Part shown: positions 1 through 5,564 of the stretch, one piece after another
Layout of the letters: each line of letters begins with the position of its first letter
Numbering within the stretch: position 1 is the stretch's first letter
NCBI GenBank assembly: GCA_029287105.1
Contig: JARFRT010000473.1
Coordinates: 1 to 8,640 of the forward strand
Reading direction: 5' to 3'
DNA length: 8,640 bases
From: Akkermansiaceae bacterium
GTDB lineage: Bacteria; Verrucomicrobiota; Verrucomicrobiia; Verrucomicrobiales; Akkermansiaceae
Program-made: the position numbers and the translations under genes
Notes under the pieces: model-generated
What the model saw: the letters and a program-made list of their open reading frames with translations, nothing else
What the model was told of the DNA's origin: nothing
Databases searched by the model: none

Positions 1-79
1 CTCCTGGGGGGCTTGTAACTGGTCGTCCCTGGCCAGATGCAACTGGCGAGAATAAGCAGATGCGATGCGTGAGCAAATT

Positions 80-460
80 CTATGCCATCACCGGGAATTC
101 CGCTGAGCCTGTTTCCGCCTCGCCGTCCTCGGACGTTTGTCCCCCGGCATGGCCGCGCATCTTGTCGGCCGCGCTGCGCCCTGTTTCGGCACCTTTCGCC
201 ACGCCCCTTCCGACGACATCCTTCACGGTTTTCGGGATAAATTCGTTGGCAAAGGCACCGGCAAAGCACGCGCCGTATGCGGTGCCGTAGGCGACATCAA
301 AAATGACATCGGCAACGGCGGCCTTCAGTTTCGGCGCAGCCTCGCGGGCCTTGGCCGTGGCATCCTCCCGGCCTGATTTAAAGGCATCGGAGCAGGATTC
401 AAAGTGGCGCTTCTCCCCCTCGTTCCGGGGGGAATGTTCGTCATTGTTTTCTGGTTTCAT
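80..460 (-). CDS. Hypothetical alanine/glycine-rich small protein (126 aa)
   Basis: I do not recognise this family. The protein reads from an ATG at 460-458 to a TAG at 82-80. Residues 1-48 are strongly charged and end in a Lys/Ala-rich stretch (AKAREAAPKLKAA). Residues 50-75 form a weakly hydrophobic segment with small residues at regular spacing (AYGTAYGACFAGAFANEF), resembling a glycine-zipper helix. The tail from about 90 is Gly/Ala/Glu-rich and probably disordered. There is no signal peptide and no clear transmembrane helix, although residues 50-75 could lie against or across a membrane. Codons on this strand mostly end in G or C, as in the neighbouring genes, which supports real coding. 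No good Shine-Dalgarno precedes the ATG. It lies 205 bp downstream of the GH-GT2 stop on the same strand, so shared transcription is possible but unsupported. Confidence 0.6.
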   Translation of the reverse strand: MKPENNDEHSPRNEGEKRHFESCSDAFKSGREDATAKAREAAPKLKAAVADVIFDVAYGTAYGACFAGAFANEFIPKTVKDVVGRGVAKGAETGRSAADKMRGHAGGQTSEDGEAETGSAEFPVMA

Positions 461-665
461 GATTGTATGGGTTGGGTTGTCCGGAGGGTATTCACCTTCC
501 CGGATCGTTACGTTGAATTAGACCACAGAAATGGATGACCTGCGGTTACAATCGTCACTCATTGTTATAACGCCAACCCCACTACCGATTGTTGGCAAAA
601 ATAAGAAACCCGGCGAAAAATGCGGCCCTGATCGGTTTCTGCCCGCCCGGGGATCACCTGCCAGC

Positions 666-2852
666 TCAAATTCTAACAAGCCCGAACCCCTGCAACCGGC
701 GGACAAAGTCAGCAGGCAAGCGCCCCTTGTTTTTCGAGCTCATCTCCATCCGGGTCAACACCAGAGAGCCTGAATCATGGGGTTCACAGGCAATCAGAAG
801 CCGAAGTCCTCCGCGCTCAAAATCCCAGTCGCTGTCATTTTCAAGCGCCCTCCATCCATCCTCGAGGACGGCATCCAGCACGTCGTCCCGGGAGACCGCT
901 GCCTCGACCCACCAACGAGCTTCGTATTCATCATATCTCGCCATGTGATCCACCAGGATATACTCACGCTTTTTGAAGACACGTTCCACCTTGCCGCGCC
1001 ATCCGAGACTGTGCCACCAGCGCGCCCAGCCCCGCACCCGTGGCTGGATACCCTGTGCAATGGCCAGCTTGACCCTCGCTTCCATACCATCAAACCCGGG
1101 CGGTATCGGGCGCTGTGGCTGCATGGTCAGGGCGAGCTGCTGATAGGGTGCCGTGCCCATCGCGCCGTGATAAATGACACTTCCCGGGTGCACGCACATG
1201 GCCCCCCCTGCGTAGACCCGTCCCTTCCAGAGCGCGCCAGTCCCACGCCTGAACCGCTCGGGATGATCCTTCATCAGCAGCGCCTCCGCCTTTCCGTAGC
1301 CGTACTGCTGTTTAAAATATCTCCACAAACTCGTCCTCCTCCGGTGCCAGACAAAGGCAGCACCACAGAACCCCATCCGCAACCCCGCCTCACCCAGCCG
1401 CCAACAAAAATCAACATCATCGCCCGCCACCCAATACGCCGCATTAAAACCCCCGATTTTTTCCAAAGCCTCTTTTCTTACCGCCAGATTACACCCCGGC
1501 AAATGTTCGGCTTCGCTGTCTTTCAACAGCACATGCGACGGCGCACCGGGGGCCGACGCCACCACGGCCTCGTCAACATCATTCCCCCTCGCCCCCCCGC
1601 CTGGCCTGGGTGGCAGGTTCGGCCCCCCACATGCGTCCCACCCACCTGACGACATGGCATACGCCAACCACTTCAGCCATGCGGCATCCGGCTCACAATC
1701 GTCATCGGTGTATGCGATGATCTCGCCTTTCGCTTCCTGTGCGCCACGATTTCTCGCCGCACTCAGGCCGGCATGGCCGAGGCACACCATCCGGACCTCG
1801 CTGAATTCCGCCACAATCTCCGCCGTATCATCGGCCGATCCGTCATCGACCACAATCATCTCGTAGTTGGGGTAATCCAGATTCATTAATGCCGACAAAC
1901 AAGCGCGCATCCGGAGCGCCCCATTGTGGGTACAAACCACCACGGAAAACATCGGCCACTCGGGTAAGTTGATTCCGTCCTCGGGCGTCAGCACACCCGG
2001 CAGCACCCCGGACAATGCCACTAGGGCAGGCTTCGGGTTTCCGTCCCGGTCGGTCAGGCCAAAATCCCAGTCATGCATCACCCTGCCGCGGTTCAACCAG
2101 CGGTCGCTCCACGCGTAAACCGTGACCCCGGCCATCCCTGCGAGCAACGACTCCTGAAAGCACCAGAGCAGGGCATCACGTTGATCGGCCTCGCTGTTAC
2201 GGCGCGTATCCATCCCGAACTCGCTCAGCAGCACCGGCCGATCTCCCGCCACATTGTGCAGTCGGGGCAGATACGCGGCAAAGTCTTCACGCCGTTCAAG
2301 ATAGACATTCATCGCCGTGAAATCGGCATTGTCCGGCTCCAGATACTCGGTTGTTGGAAAATTGGCATAGGCAAAGAGCAGCGCGGGCATCTGCTCCCGC
2401 CCGAGTTCGATCAGTTCCTCGAGTGCCGTCCTCACCTTCATCACCCCCATCCAACGCACCATGTCGGCGGGCACTTCATTGGCAACCAACACGCCGGCCA
2501 CCGCCGGATGATTCCCCCACTGCTTAAGTCCCGCATTCAGCGCGACCTGCGCGCCGGCCAACAACGACGGCTTCGAAATAAAATCACACCACGACTCCCA
2601 GGCCAGCCCGACAAATACCCACAGCCCCGCCTTCTCCGCCGCATCCAGCAAGGCCGCACCCGGCTCCCCATAGATGCGCAGCGCATTAAACCCGGCGTCG
2701 ACAACCCGCGCCATCTCGACCCCGTGGTCCGGAGCAGGCTCGGGAAACGGGCCATAGGTCACCATCTTCAAAAACACACGCCTGCCACCATGCGCGGATG
2801 ATCGGAAAAACTTCCCGTCGACCGTAAGGCGATGCATTGGTTGCTCTGGCAC
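666..2852 (-). CDS. Fused glycoside hydrolase-like barrel and family 2 glycosyltransferase
   Basis: This 728-residue protein has two enzyme-like modules. Residues about 8-285 resemble a clan-A glycoside hydrolase TIM barrel (GH2/GH5-like). They contain an RIYGE segment (59-63), an NE pair at 125-126 in VANEVPAD where the acid/base Glu is expected, and E211 in LLSEFG where the nucleophile is expected. Residues about 301-530 are a GT-A fold family 2 glycosyltransferase: VVVCTHN at 304-310, VVDDGS at 334-339, the metal-binding DDD at 383-385, and GDDVDF at 477-482 as the catalytic-base region. Residues about 545-728 form a C-terminal part I cannot assign. No signal peptide or membrane helix is visible, so it is probably cytoplasmic. 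The frame opens at GTG 2852-2850; an ATG five codons later (2837-2835) is an alternative start. Neither has a convincing ribosome site. The sugar donor and acceptor cannot be told from sequence. The GT2 assignment is firm; activity of the barrel is inferred. Confidence 0.9.
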   Translation of the reverse strand: MPEQPMHRLTVDGKFFRSSAHGGRRVFLKMVTYGPFPEPAPDHGVEMARVVDAGFNALRIYGEPGAALLDAAEKAGLWVFVGLAWESWCDFISKPSLLAGAQVALNAGLKQWGNHPAVAGVLVANEVPADMVRWMGVMKVRTALEELIELGREQMPALLFAYANFPTTEYLEPDNADFTAMNVYLERREDFAAYLPRLHNVAGDRPVLLSEFGMDTRRNSEADQRDALLWCFQESLLAGMAGVTVYAWSDRWLNRGRVMHDWDFGLTDRDGNPKPALVALSGVLPGVLTPEDGINLPEWPMFSVVVCTHNGALRMRACLSALMNLDYPNYEMIVVDDGSADDTAEIVAEFSEVRMVCLGHAGLSAARNRGAQEAKGEIIAYTDDDCEPDAAWLKWLAYAMSSGGWDACGGPNLPPRPGGGARGNDVDEAVVASAPGAPSHVLLKDSEAEHLPGCNLAVRKEALEKIGGFNAAYWVAGDDVDFCWRLGEAGLRMGFCGAAFVWHRRRTSLWRYFKQQYGYGKAEALLMKDHPERFRRGTGALWKGRVYAGGAMCVHPGSVIYHGAMGTAPYQQLALTMQPQRPIPPGFDGMEARVKLAIAQGIQPRVRGWARWWHSLGWRGKVERVFKKREYILVDHMARYDEYEARWWVEAAVSRDDVLDAVLEDGWRALENDSDWDFERGGLRLLIACEPHDSGSLVLTRMEMSSKNKGRLPADFVRRLQGFGLVRI

Positions 2853-2860
2853 GGCGTGAC

Positions 2861-3019
2861 TTTAAGCCCTAAGTTTTAAACTCCAAATACCAAATGGGAT
2901 AAGTTCCAAATACCAAACTCCAAATACCAAGAAAAAGCAAAGACACGCTGACACAGTGCGAAGCCCATTAATTGGGTTTTTGGAATTTGGAGTTTGGAGT
3001 TTAAAACTTAGGGTTTAAA
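2861..3019. repeat. Inverted-repeat intergenic element, 27-bp arms, between GH-GT2 gene and queA
   Basis: Nearly the whole 175-bp spacer between two divergent genes is one structure. The left arm 2861-2887 and the right arm 2993-3019 are inverted copies matching at 26 of 27 positions; the only difference is G2866 against T3014. Each arm runs outward from TTTGGAG through TTTAAAACTTAGGG and ends in TTTAAA or CTTAAA. The 105-bp core holds heptamer repeats on the left, an unremarkable stretch, and CCCATTAATTGGG followed by TTTTT. Each arm ends exactly 8 nt before a GTG start codon: 2852 on the minus strand and 3028 on the plus strand. No matching target-site duplication is visible. It could be a MITE-like insertion, a paired promoter/leader, or dispersed intergenic repeat DNA. 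Confidence 0.75.
2878..2931. repeat. Degenerate heptamer array (ACTCCAA / ATACCAA)
   Basis: An imperfect tandem array of roughly 7-bp units follows the pattern (A)xyCCAA, with variants ACTCCAA, ATACCAA and TTCCAA, interrupted once by TGGGATAAG. On the opposite strand the same units read TTTGGAG and TTTGGTA. The same phrase returns in reverse orientation at 2980-3000 and again at 5451-5473, so it belongs to a dispersed family rather than to one gene's leader. No coding signal is present. Confidence 0.7.
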
Positions 3020-3027
3020 ACCATCCC

Positions 3028-4038
3028 GTGCTCAAGACCACCGACTTCGACTACTCCCTGCCCGAGGAACTCATCGCCAGCCGACCGCTCGATGACCGCA
3101 CCTCGTCGCGCATGATGGTGATTCATCGGGAGACCGGAAAGATCGAACACCGCATGTTCGCCGATTTTCCGTCGTATCTCCAGGCCAACGACCTGCTCAT
3201 CCTCAACGATACCAAGGTCACCCCGGCCCGTTTTTTTTCCAACGACGGCGGGATTGAGCTCGTCCGCACCCACAAACTCAGCGAACTCGAGTGGGAATGC
3301 CTCGTCCGTCCCGGGAAAAAAATGAAACCGGGCCGCTGCGTTGCCATCGGCGAGGCGACCGGTACCGTCGAGCGTGTTTTGGAAAATGGCAACCGCATCA
3401 TCCGTTGGGACCGGGCCGTTGACGAGGATACCCACGGCCAGCTCGCCCTGCCCCATTACATGCAACGGGAAAGCGACCGCGCCGACCGCGACCGCTACCA
3501 GACGACCTTCGCCCGCGAAGAGGGTGCCATCGCCGCGCCGACCGCCGGCCTGCATTTCACCCCGGAAATCCTCTCCCGCATCAACCATGCGTTCCTCACC
3601 CTGCATGTCGGCGTCGGCACCTTCCGCCCGGTCAAGGCGGAACTTATCAAAGACCACGAGATGCACTCGGAGCGCTACCACCTGAGCGCGGAGACGGCCG
3701 CACGCATCAACAGCGCCCGCGCCGGCGCCGGCCGCATCGTGGCCACCGGCACCACCTGCACCCGTGTGCTCGAGAGCCTCGCCCGCGAGAGTCCCCCGAC
3801 CGCAGCGTCCAGACTCCAGCTCAGCGCCGTCTCCGGCGAGACCGATATCTTTATCAACCCACCCTACGATTTTCAGGTTGTCGACTGCTTGCTAACCAAC
3901 TTCCATCTACCCCAGAGCACCCTGATCATGCTTGTCTCCGCCTTCGCCAGCCGCGAGCTGATCCTCGAAGCCTACACCAAGGCCGTCGAACAGAAATACC
4001 GCTTCTTCTCCTACGGGGATTGTATGTTGATTCTCTAG
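3028..4038 (+). CDS. queA: S-adenosylmethionine:tRNA ribosyltransferase-isomerase QueA
   Basis: QueA transfers and rearranges the ribosyl group of S-adenosylmethionine onto the 7-aminomethyl-7-deazaguanine base at tRNA position 34, giving epoxyqueuosine, the next-to-last step of queuosine synthesis in the cytoplasm. The 336-residue length is normal for the family. Hallmarks in order: LPEELIASRPLDDRTSSRM (11-29), DLLILNDTKVTPARFF (55-70), RPGKKMKPG (94-102), YQTTFAREEGAIAAPTAGLHF (157-177), LHVGVGTFRPVKAE (192-205), HEMHSE (210-215), ATGTTCTRVLES (239-250) and the C-terminal LLTNFHLPQSTLIMLVSAFA to KYRFFSYGD (288-331). The start is GTG at 3028, chosen because the first residues (LKTTDFDYSLP) align with the family N-terminus. 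There is no good Shine-Dalgarno. The gene is divergent from the GH-GT2 gene and converges on ferritin with a 4-bp overlap. No other queuosine gene is in the window. Confidence 0.97.
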   Translation: MLKTTDFDYSLPEELIASRPLDDRTSSRMMVIHRETGKIEHRMFADFPSYLQANDLLILNDTKVTPARFFSNDGGIELVRTHKLSELEWECLVRPGKKMKPGRCVAIGEATGTVERVLENGNRIIRWDRAVDEDTHGQLALPHYMQRESDRADRDRYQTTFAREEGAIAAPTAGLHFTPEILSRINHAFLTLHVGVGTFRPVKAELIKDHEMHSERYHLSAETAARINSARAGAGRIVATGTTCTRVLESLARESPPTAASRLQLSAVSGETDIFINPPYDFQVVDCLLTNFHLPQSTLIMLVSAFASRELILEAYTKAVEQKYRFFSYGDCMLIL

Positions 4039-4541
4039 ACCGGAACCTGTTCCGCCTGGCGCGCCCCGAGTTTGTCATCGAGATAGAGCAGCCCTGCGGT
4101 GTCGTCGCCGATGCGGGTTAGCAGGGCGATGATGTCCTCGACACTTTTTTCCTCCTCCACCTGCTCGTCGATAAACCACTGCAGATGACTTTTTGTCGCG
4201 TGATCGTTGAGCCGGGTTGCCAACTCGTAGAGGTCATTGATCGACGCCGTGTTTTTCTGCTCCTGTTCTAACGAAAGCTTGAAAATATCGAGCGGGCTTC
4301 CGAACTCGCTGCGTGGGCTGCCAATGCTTTCCAGCTTCACCTGGCCGCCGCGATCCTGCAGGTACCGCAACAATTTCATCGCATGCGCCTGTTCTTCGTT
4401 ATGCTGCATCTGCATCCAGCTTGCAAAACCGTCGAGGTTTTGCGCGTCAAAGTAGGTCGCCATTCCGAGGTAATTATACGCTGCGCAAAACTCCTGGTTG
4501 ATCTGGCTGTTCAAAGCCGCCTGTAAATCTTGATGGATCAT
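4035..4541 (-). CDS. ftnA: Bacterial non-heme ferritin
   Basis: Ferritin stores iron as a ferric core inside a 24-subunit cytoplasmic shell, after ferrous iron is oxidised at a di-iron site. The 168-residue protein aligns without gaps over its first 130 residues with my recollection of E. coli FtnA numbering. The ferroxidase ligands E17, E50, H53, E94 and Q127 are all present, with Y24 and the third-site residues E49, E126 and E130. No haem-binding methionine of the bacterioferritin type stands out, so this is FtnA-like, not Bfr. The start is ATG at 4541-4539 with a GAGG ribosome site 8 nt upstream. On the minus strand a TTGACA sits at 4575-4570, but no good -10 lies at the right distance. 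The stop codon shares CTAG with the convergent queA. The divergent neighbour is a small membrane protein, and the shared spacer carries an 11-bp repeat array. Confidence 0.96.
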   Translation of the reverse strand: MIHQDLQAALNSQINQEFCAAYNYLGMATYFDAQNLDGFASWMQMQHNEEQAHAMKLLRYLQDRGGQVKLESIGSPRSEFGSPLDIFKLSLEQEQKNTASINDLYELATRLNDHATKSHLQWFIDEQVEEEKSVEDIIALLTRIGDDTAGLLYLDDKLGARQAEQVPV

Positions 4542-4549
4542 GGCGGTAA

Positions 4550-4555
4550 CCTCTC
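4550..4555 (-). promoter_or_regulatory. Ribosome binding site of the ferritin gene
   Basis: On the minus strand GAGAGG precedes the ferritin ATG, leaving 8 nt (TTACCGCC) between GAGG and the start codon. It is the clearest Shine-Dalgarno in the window and fixes the ferritin start. The other genes here have weak or distant ones. Confidence 0.6.
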
Positions 4556-4577
4556 ACATCTCCAAGCCCTGTCAACA

Positions 4578-4621
4578 TTTCACCTCTTTTTCACGCGCGT
4601 TTCATCAAACATTCATCAAGC
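4578..4621. promoter_or_regulatory. Four 11-bp direct repeats (TTTCA-like), possible regulator binding array
   Basis: Four units begin at 4578, 4589, 4600 and 4611, exactly 11 bp apart. They start TTTCAC, TTTCAC, TTTCAT and ATTCAT, and the last two share TTCATCAA. One motif per helical turn is the arrangement used by PhoB/OmpR-family response regulators on tandem half-sites. The motif is not a strict match to the E. coli Pho box, so the regulator is unknown. The array sits in the 101-bp gap between the divergent ferritin and small membrane-protein genes. On the minus strand it ends next to TTGACA (4575-4570), a -35-like hexamer facing ferritin. The repeat spacing is seen directly; a binding role is inferred. 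Confidence 0.45.
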
Positions 4622-4642
4622 GCTGCCACACTCCGCACCGTT

Positions 4643-4948
4643 ATGAATGAACCCAACCAAACCAACCAAGAACTCGTCAACCAGTGTGCCACGCAAGCGA
4701 CCCGCTGGGCCGGCCCCGCCGTCTCGATCATCAGCTACGGACTCATCGTCGGCTTCGCCCTCAGCGGCATCGCCGTGATGGCGGTCAGCGCGCTCGTCTG
4801 GCTCCTCTCCAATGCCGGCTGGTTTGCCGGCTTCGGACTGCTGACCGGCGGCATATTTCTCTCGGCCGCCACCGCCCTGTTCCTCGGAAAACTCACCAAG
4901 GCGGGCGATTCGCTCTACCAAAAACGCAGGAAGCACGCGACCACCTGA
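4643..4948 (+). CDS. Small two-helix membrane protein, unknown function
   Basis: A 101-residue protein I do not recognise. A polar N-terminus (MNEPNQTNQELVNQCATQATR, split around residue 20) is followed by a long hydrophobic stretch at about 23-54, a short turn with SNAG (56-59), and a second hydrophobic segment at about 60-82. The tail is basic (KLTKAGDSLYQKRRKH). This predicts a helical hairpin in the inner membrane with both ends in the cytoplasm, the basic tail fitting the positive-inside rule. Both helices are rich in Gly, Ala and Ser, suggesting tight packing or oligomers. The start is ATG at 4643; no ribosome site is evident. A short GAGG-AAAA-CCTC hairpin at 4958-4969 follows the stop. 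The gene lies between the 11-bp repeat array and the 4.5S RNA gene. Codon choice matches queA, which supports real coding. Confidence 0.75.
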   Translation: MNEPNQTNQELVNQCATQATRWAGPAVSIISYGLIVGFALSGIAVMAVSALVWLLSNAGWFAGFGLLTGGIFLSAATALFLGKLTKAGDSLYQKRRKHATT

Positions 4949-4969
4949 AAAACCACCGAGGAAAACCTC

Positions 4970-4997
4970 TTGCATTTTTGTGTGTCGGGATTAAGAA
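4970..4997 (+). promoter_or_regulatory. Possible promoter of the 4.5S RNA gene
   Basis: TTGCAT at 4970-4975 matches a -35 box at four of six positions. TAAGAA at 4992-4997 is a weak -10, 16 bp downstream and about 6 nt before the expected RNA start near 5003. The placement fits the RNA better than the hexamers fit the consensus. Read-through from the membrane-protein gene is the alternative. Confidence 0.35.
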
Positions 4998-5002
4998 ACC
5001 CG

Positions 5003-5098
5003 CGCTGTCAGGGCTGTGGAGTGCCGGCAGATGAATTTGGTCAGGACCGAAAGGTAGCAGCCACAGTTTGTCCGTCATTGCCGCAGTCCCTGGCAGTC
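5003..5098 (+). ncRNA. ffs: Signal recognition particle 4.5S RNA (small bacterial type)
   Basis: This RNA forms the signal recognition particle with Ffh and delivers ribosomes making membrane proteins to FtsY. The diagnostic core is at 5039-5062: GGTCAGG, then ACC-GAAA-GGT, then AGCAGCC, the conserved Ffh-binding apical hairpin with its asymmetric loop and GNRA tetraloop. E. coli has TCC-GGAA-GGA at the same place, so the closing pair is swapped from U-A to A-U with pairing kept. The ends form a long helix: 5005-5019 pairs with 5081-5096 over 15 base pairs, four of them G-U, with a single bulge at T5087. Between lie AGTG/CATT, CGG/CCG and TGG/CCA short stems. The overall hairpin of about 96 nt fits the small SRP RNA of Gram-negative bacteria, without an Alu domain. 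A T9 run follows directly. The exact ends are estimates, within a few bases. Confidence 0.95.
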
Positions 5099-5107
5099 TT
5101 TTTTTTT
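5081..5107 (+). terminator. Intrinsic terminator of the 4.5S RNA gene
   Basis: The 3' strand of the RNA's closing helix (5081-5096) is followed, after two bases, by nine T residues at 5099-5107. A stable GC-containing helix next to a U-tract is a standard rho-independent terminator, and the mature RNA's own stem serves as the hairpin. Confidence 0.75.
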
Positions 5108-5139
5108 GACCGCGAATCGGATGAATCGGGCGAATGGAT

Positions 5140-5228
5140 GACTTGGGTTGCTACTTCGTTTTTTGAACCGCGAAAGAAGACGAGATGCGCGAAAGAAGAC
5201 TTGGGTTGCGGGCTTCGATTGCTACTTC
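5140..5228. repeat. Interleaved short direct repeats
   Basis: Three short sequences each occur twice here. GACTTGGGTTGC is at 5140-5151 and 5198-5209. TTGCTACTTC is at 5148-5157 and 5219-5228. GCGAAAGAAGAC is at 5170-5181 and 5189-5200. The interleaving suggests a duplicated and diverged unit of roughly 58-71 bp. No coding or structural role is evident. Confidence 0.6.
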
Positions 5229-5342
5229 ATTTGGGAACCACGGAAATCACGGAAGGGCTTGGGTTGATGATTCGGACTTGGGGGTCCGATTTCCTTGGGC
5301 ATTTGGGTCTTTCGTCATGTTCAGGGGCTTGGGATGCCGAGA

Positions 5343-5411
5343 GACAGGAGTGTCCCTCCTCCCTAGGCCTTCGGCCGCGAAGCGGCGATAGGGAGAGTGG
5401 ACACTCCTGTC
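5343..5411. repeat. 69-bp imperfect palindrome, REP-like hairpin element
   Basis: The outer arms 5343-5355 and 5399-5411 are a perfect 13-bp inverted repeat (GACAGGAGTGTCC and its complement). After a symmetric 3-by-3 mismatch, CTCCCTA at 5359-5365 pairs with TAGGGAG at 5389-5395. The apex folds as GCCGC-GAA-GCGGC (5374-5386), with GGCC-TTC-GGCC (5366-5376) as an exclusive alternative. The layered hairpin would form in DNA or RNA and resembles repetitive extragenic palindromes. There is no T-run, so it is not an obvious terminator. A single copy is seen in this window; dispersal elsewhere is inferred. Confidence 0.7.
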
Positions 5412-5450
5412 CACAGCGAAGGATAGGCGAAGCAGCCTGTCTTTCTTACT

Positions 5451-5473
5451 TGGTTTTTGGAGTTTGGAATTTG
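5451..5473. repeat. Second copy of the TTTGGAG heptamer repeat
   Basis: The tract reads TGG-TTTTTGGAG-TTTGGAA-TTTG and matches, in the same orientation, the tract at about 2977-3000 beside queA. Finding it 2.5 kb away in an unrelated spacer shows the heptamer family is dispersed. Confidence 0.6.
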
Positions 5474-5564
5474 TACTTCCTGGCATTTTTGACCGCTGTA
5501 GCCTCTGGCGCAGGAAGTTGGTCATATTCAGGGCTTGGCTACGGGGCTGGAAGCCCAGACCACG

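Noticed and set aside
461..665. Short dyads in the spacer between the 126-residue protein and the GH-GT2 gene (for example GCCAAC/GTTGGC near 572-595, ACAAT/ATTGT at 548-565, TCCGG/CCGGA at 480-504)
   Set aside because: Stems are 5-6 bp, none is followed by a T-run in the needed direction, and no -35/-10 pair has acceptable spacing. No call is justified.
777..1649. 290-residue open frame on the plus strand
   Set aside because: It lies wholly antisense to the GT2 half of the fusion protein, is rich in Pro/Arg/His, and has no recognisable domain. It is a shadow of GC-rich coding on the other strand.
2073..2801. 242-residue open frame on the plus strand
   Set aside because: Antisense to the hydrolase-like barrel, with no signal, domain or ribosome site; a composition artefact.
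2861..3019. Insertion sequence or full transposon between queA and the GH-GT2 gene
   Set aside because: The inverted repeat spans only 159 bp, has no transposase and no visible target duplication. A MITE-like origin stays possible, so it is reported as a repeat only.
3001..3681. 226-residue open frame on the minus strand
   Set aside because: Antisense to queA, whose own motifs are unmistakable; its Val/Gly/Glu-rich translation has no family features.
4555..4575. Full promoter for ferritin built on TTGACA at 4575-4570 (minus)
   Set aside because: The -35 hexamer is perfect, but 15-18 bp downstream there is only AGAGGTTA-type sequence overlapping the ribosome site, with no plausible -10.
4958..4980. 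GAGG-AAAA-CCTC hairpin after the small membrane-protein gene as a terminator
   Set aside because: The stem is only 4 bp and the T residues begin several bases later. It overlaps the possible 4.5S RNA promoter, so I left it uncalled.
5247..5525. 92-residue open frame on the minus strand over the palindrome
   Set aside because: It translates repeat DNA. Such frames are easily annotated as proteins, but the palindromic structure explains the sequence better.
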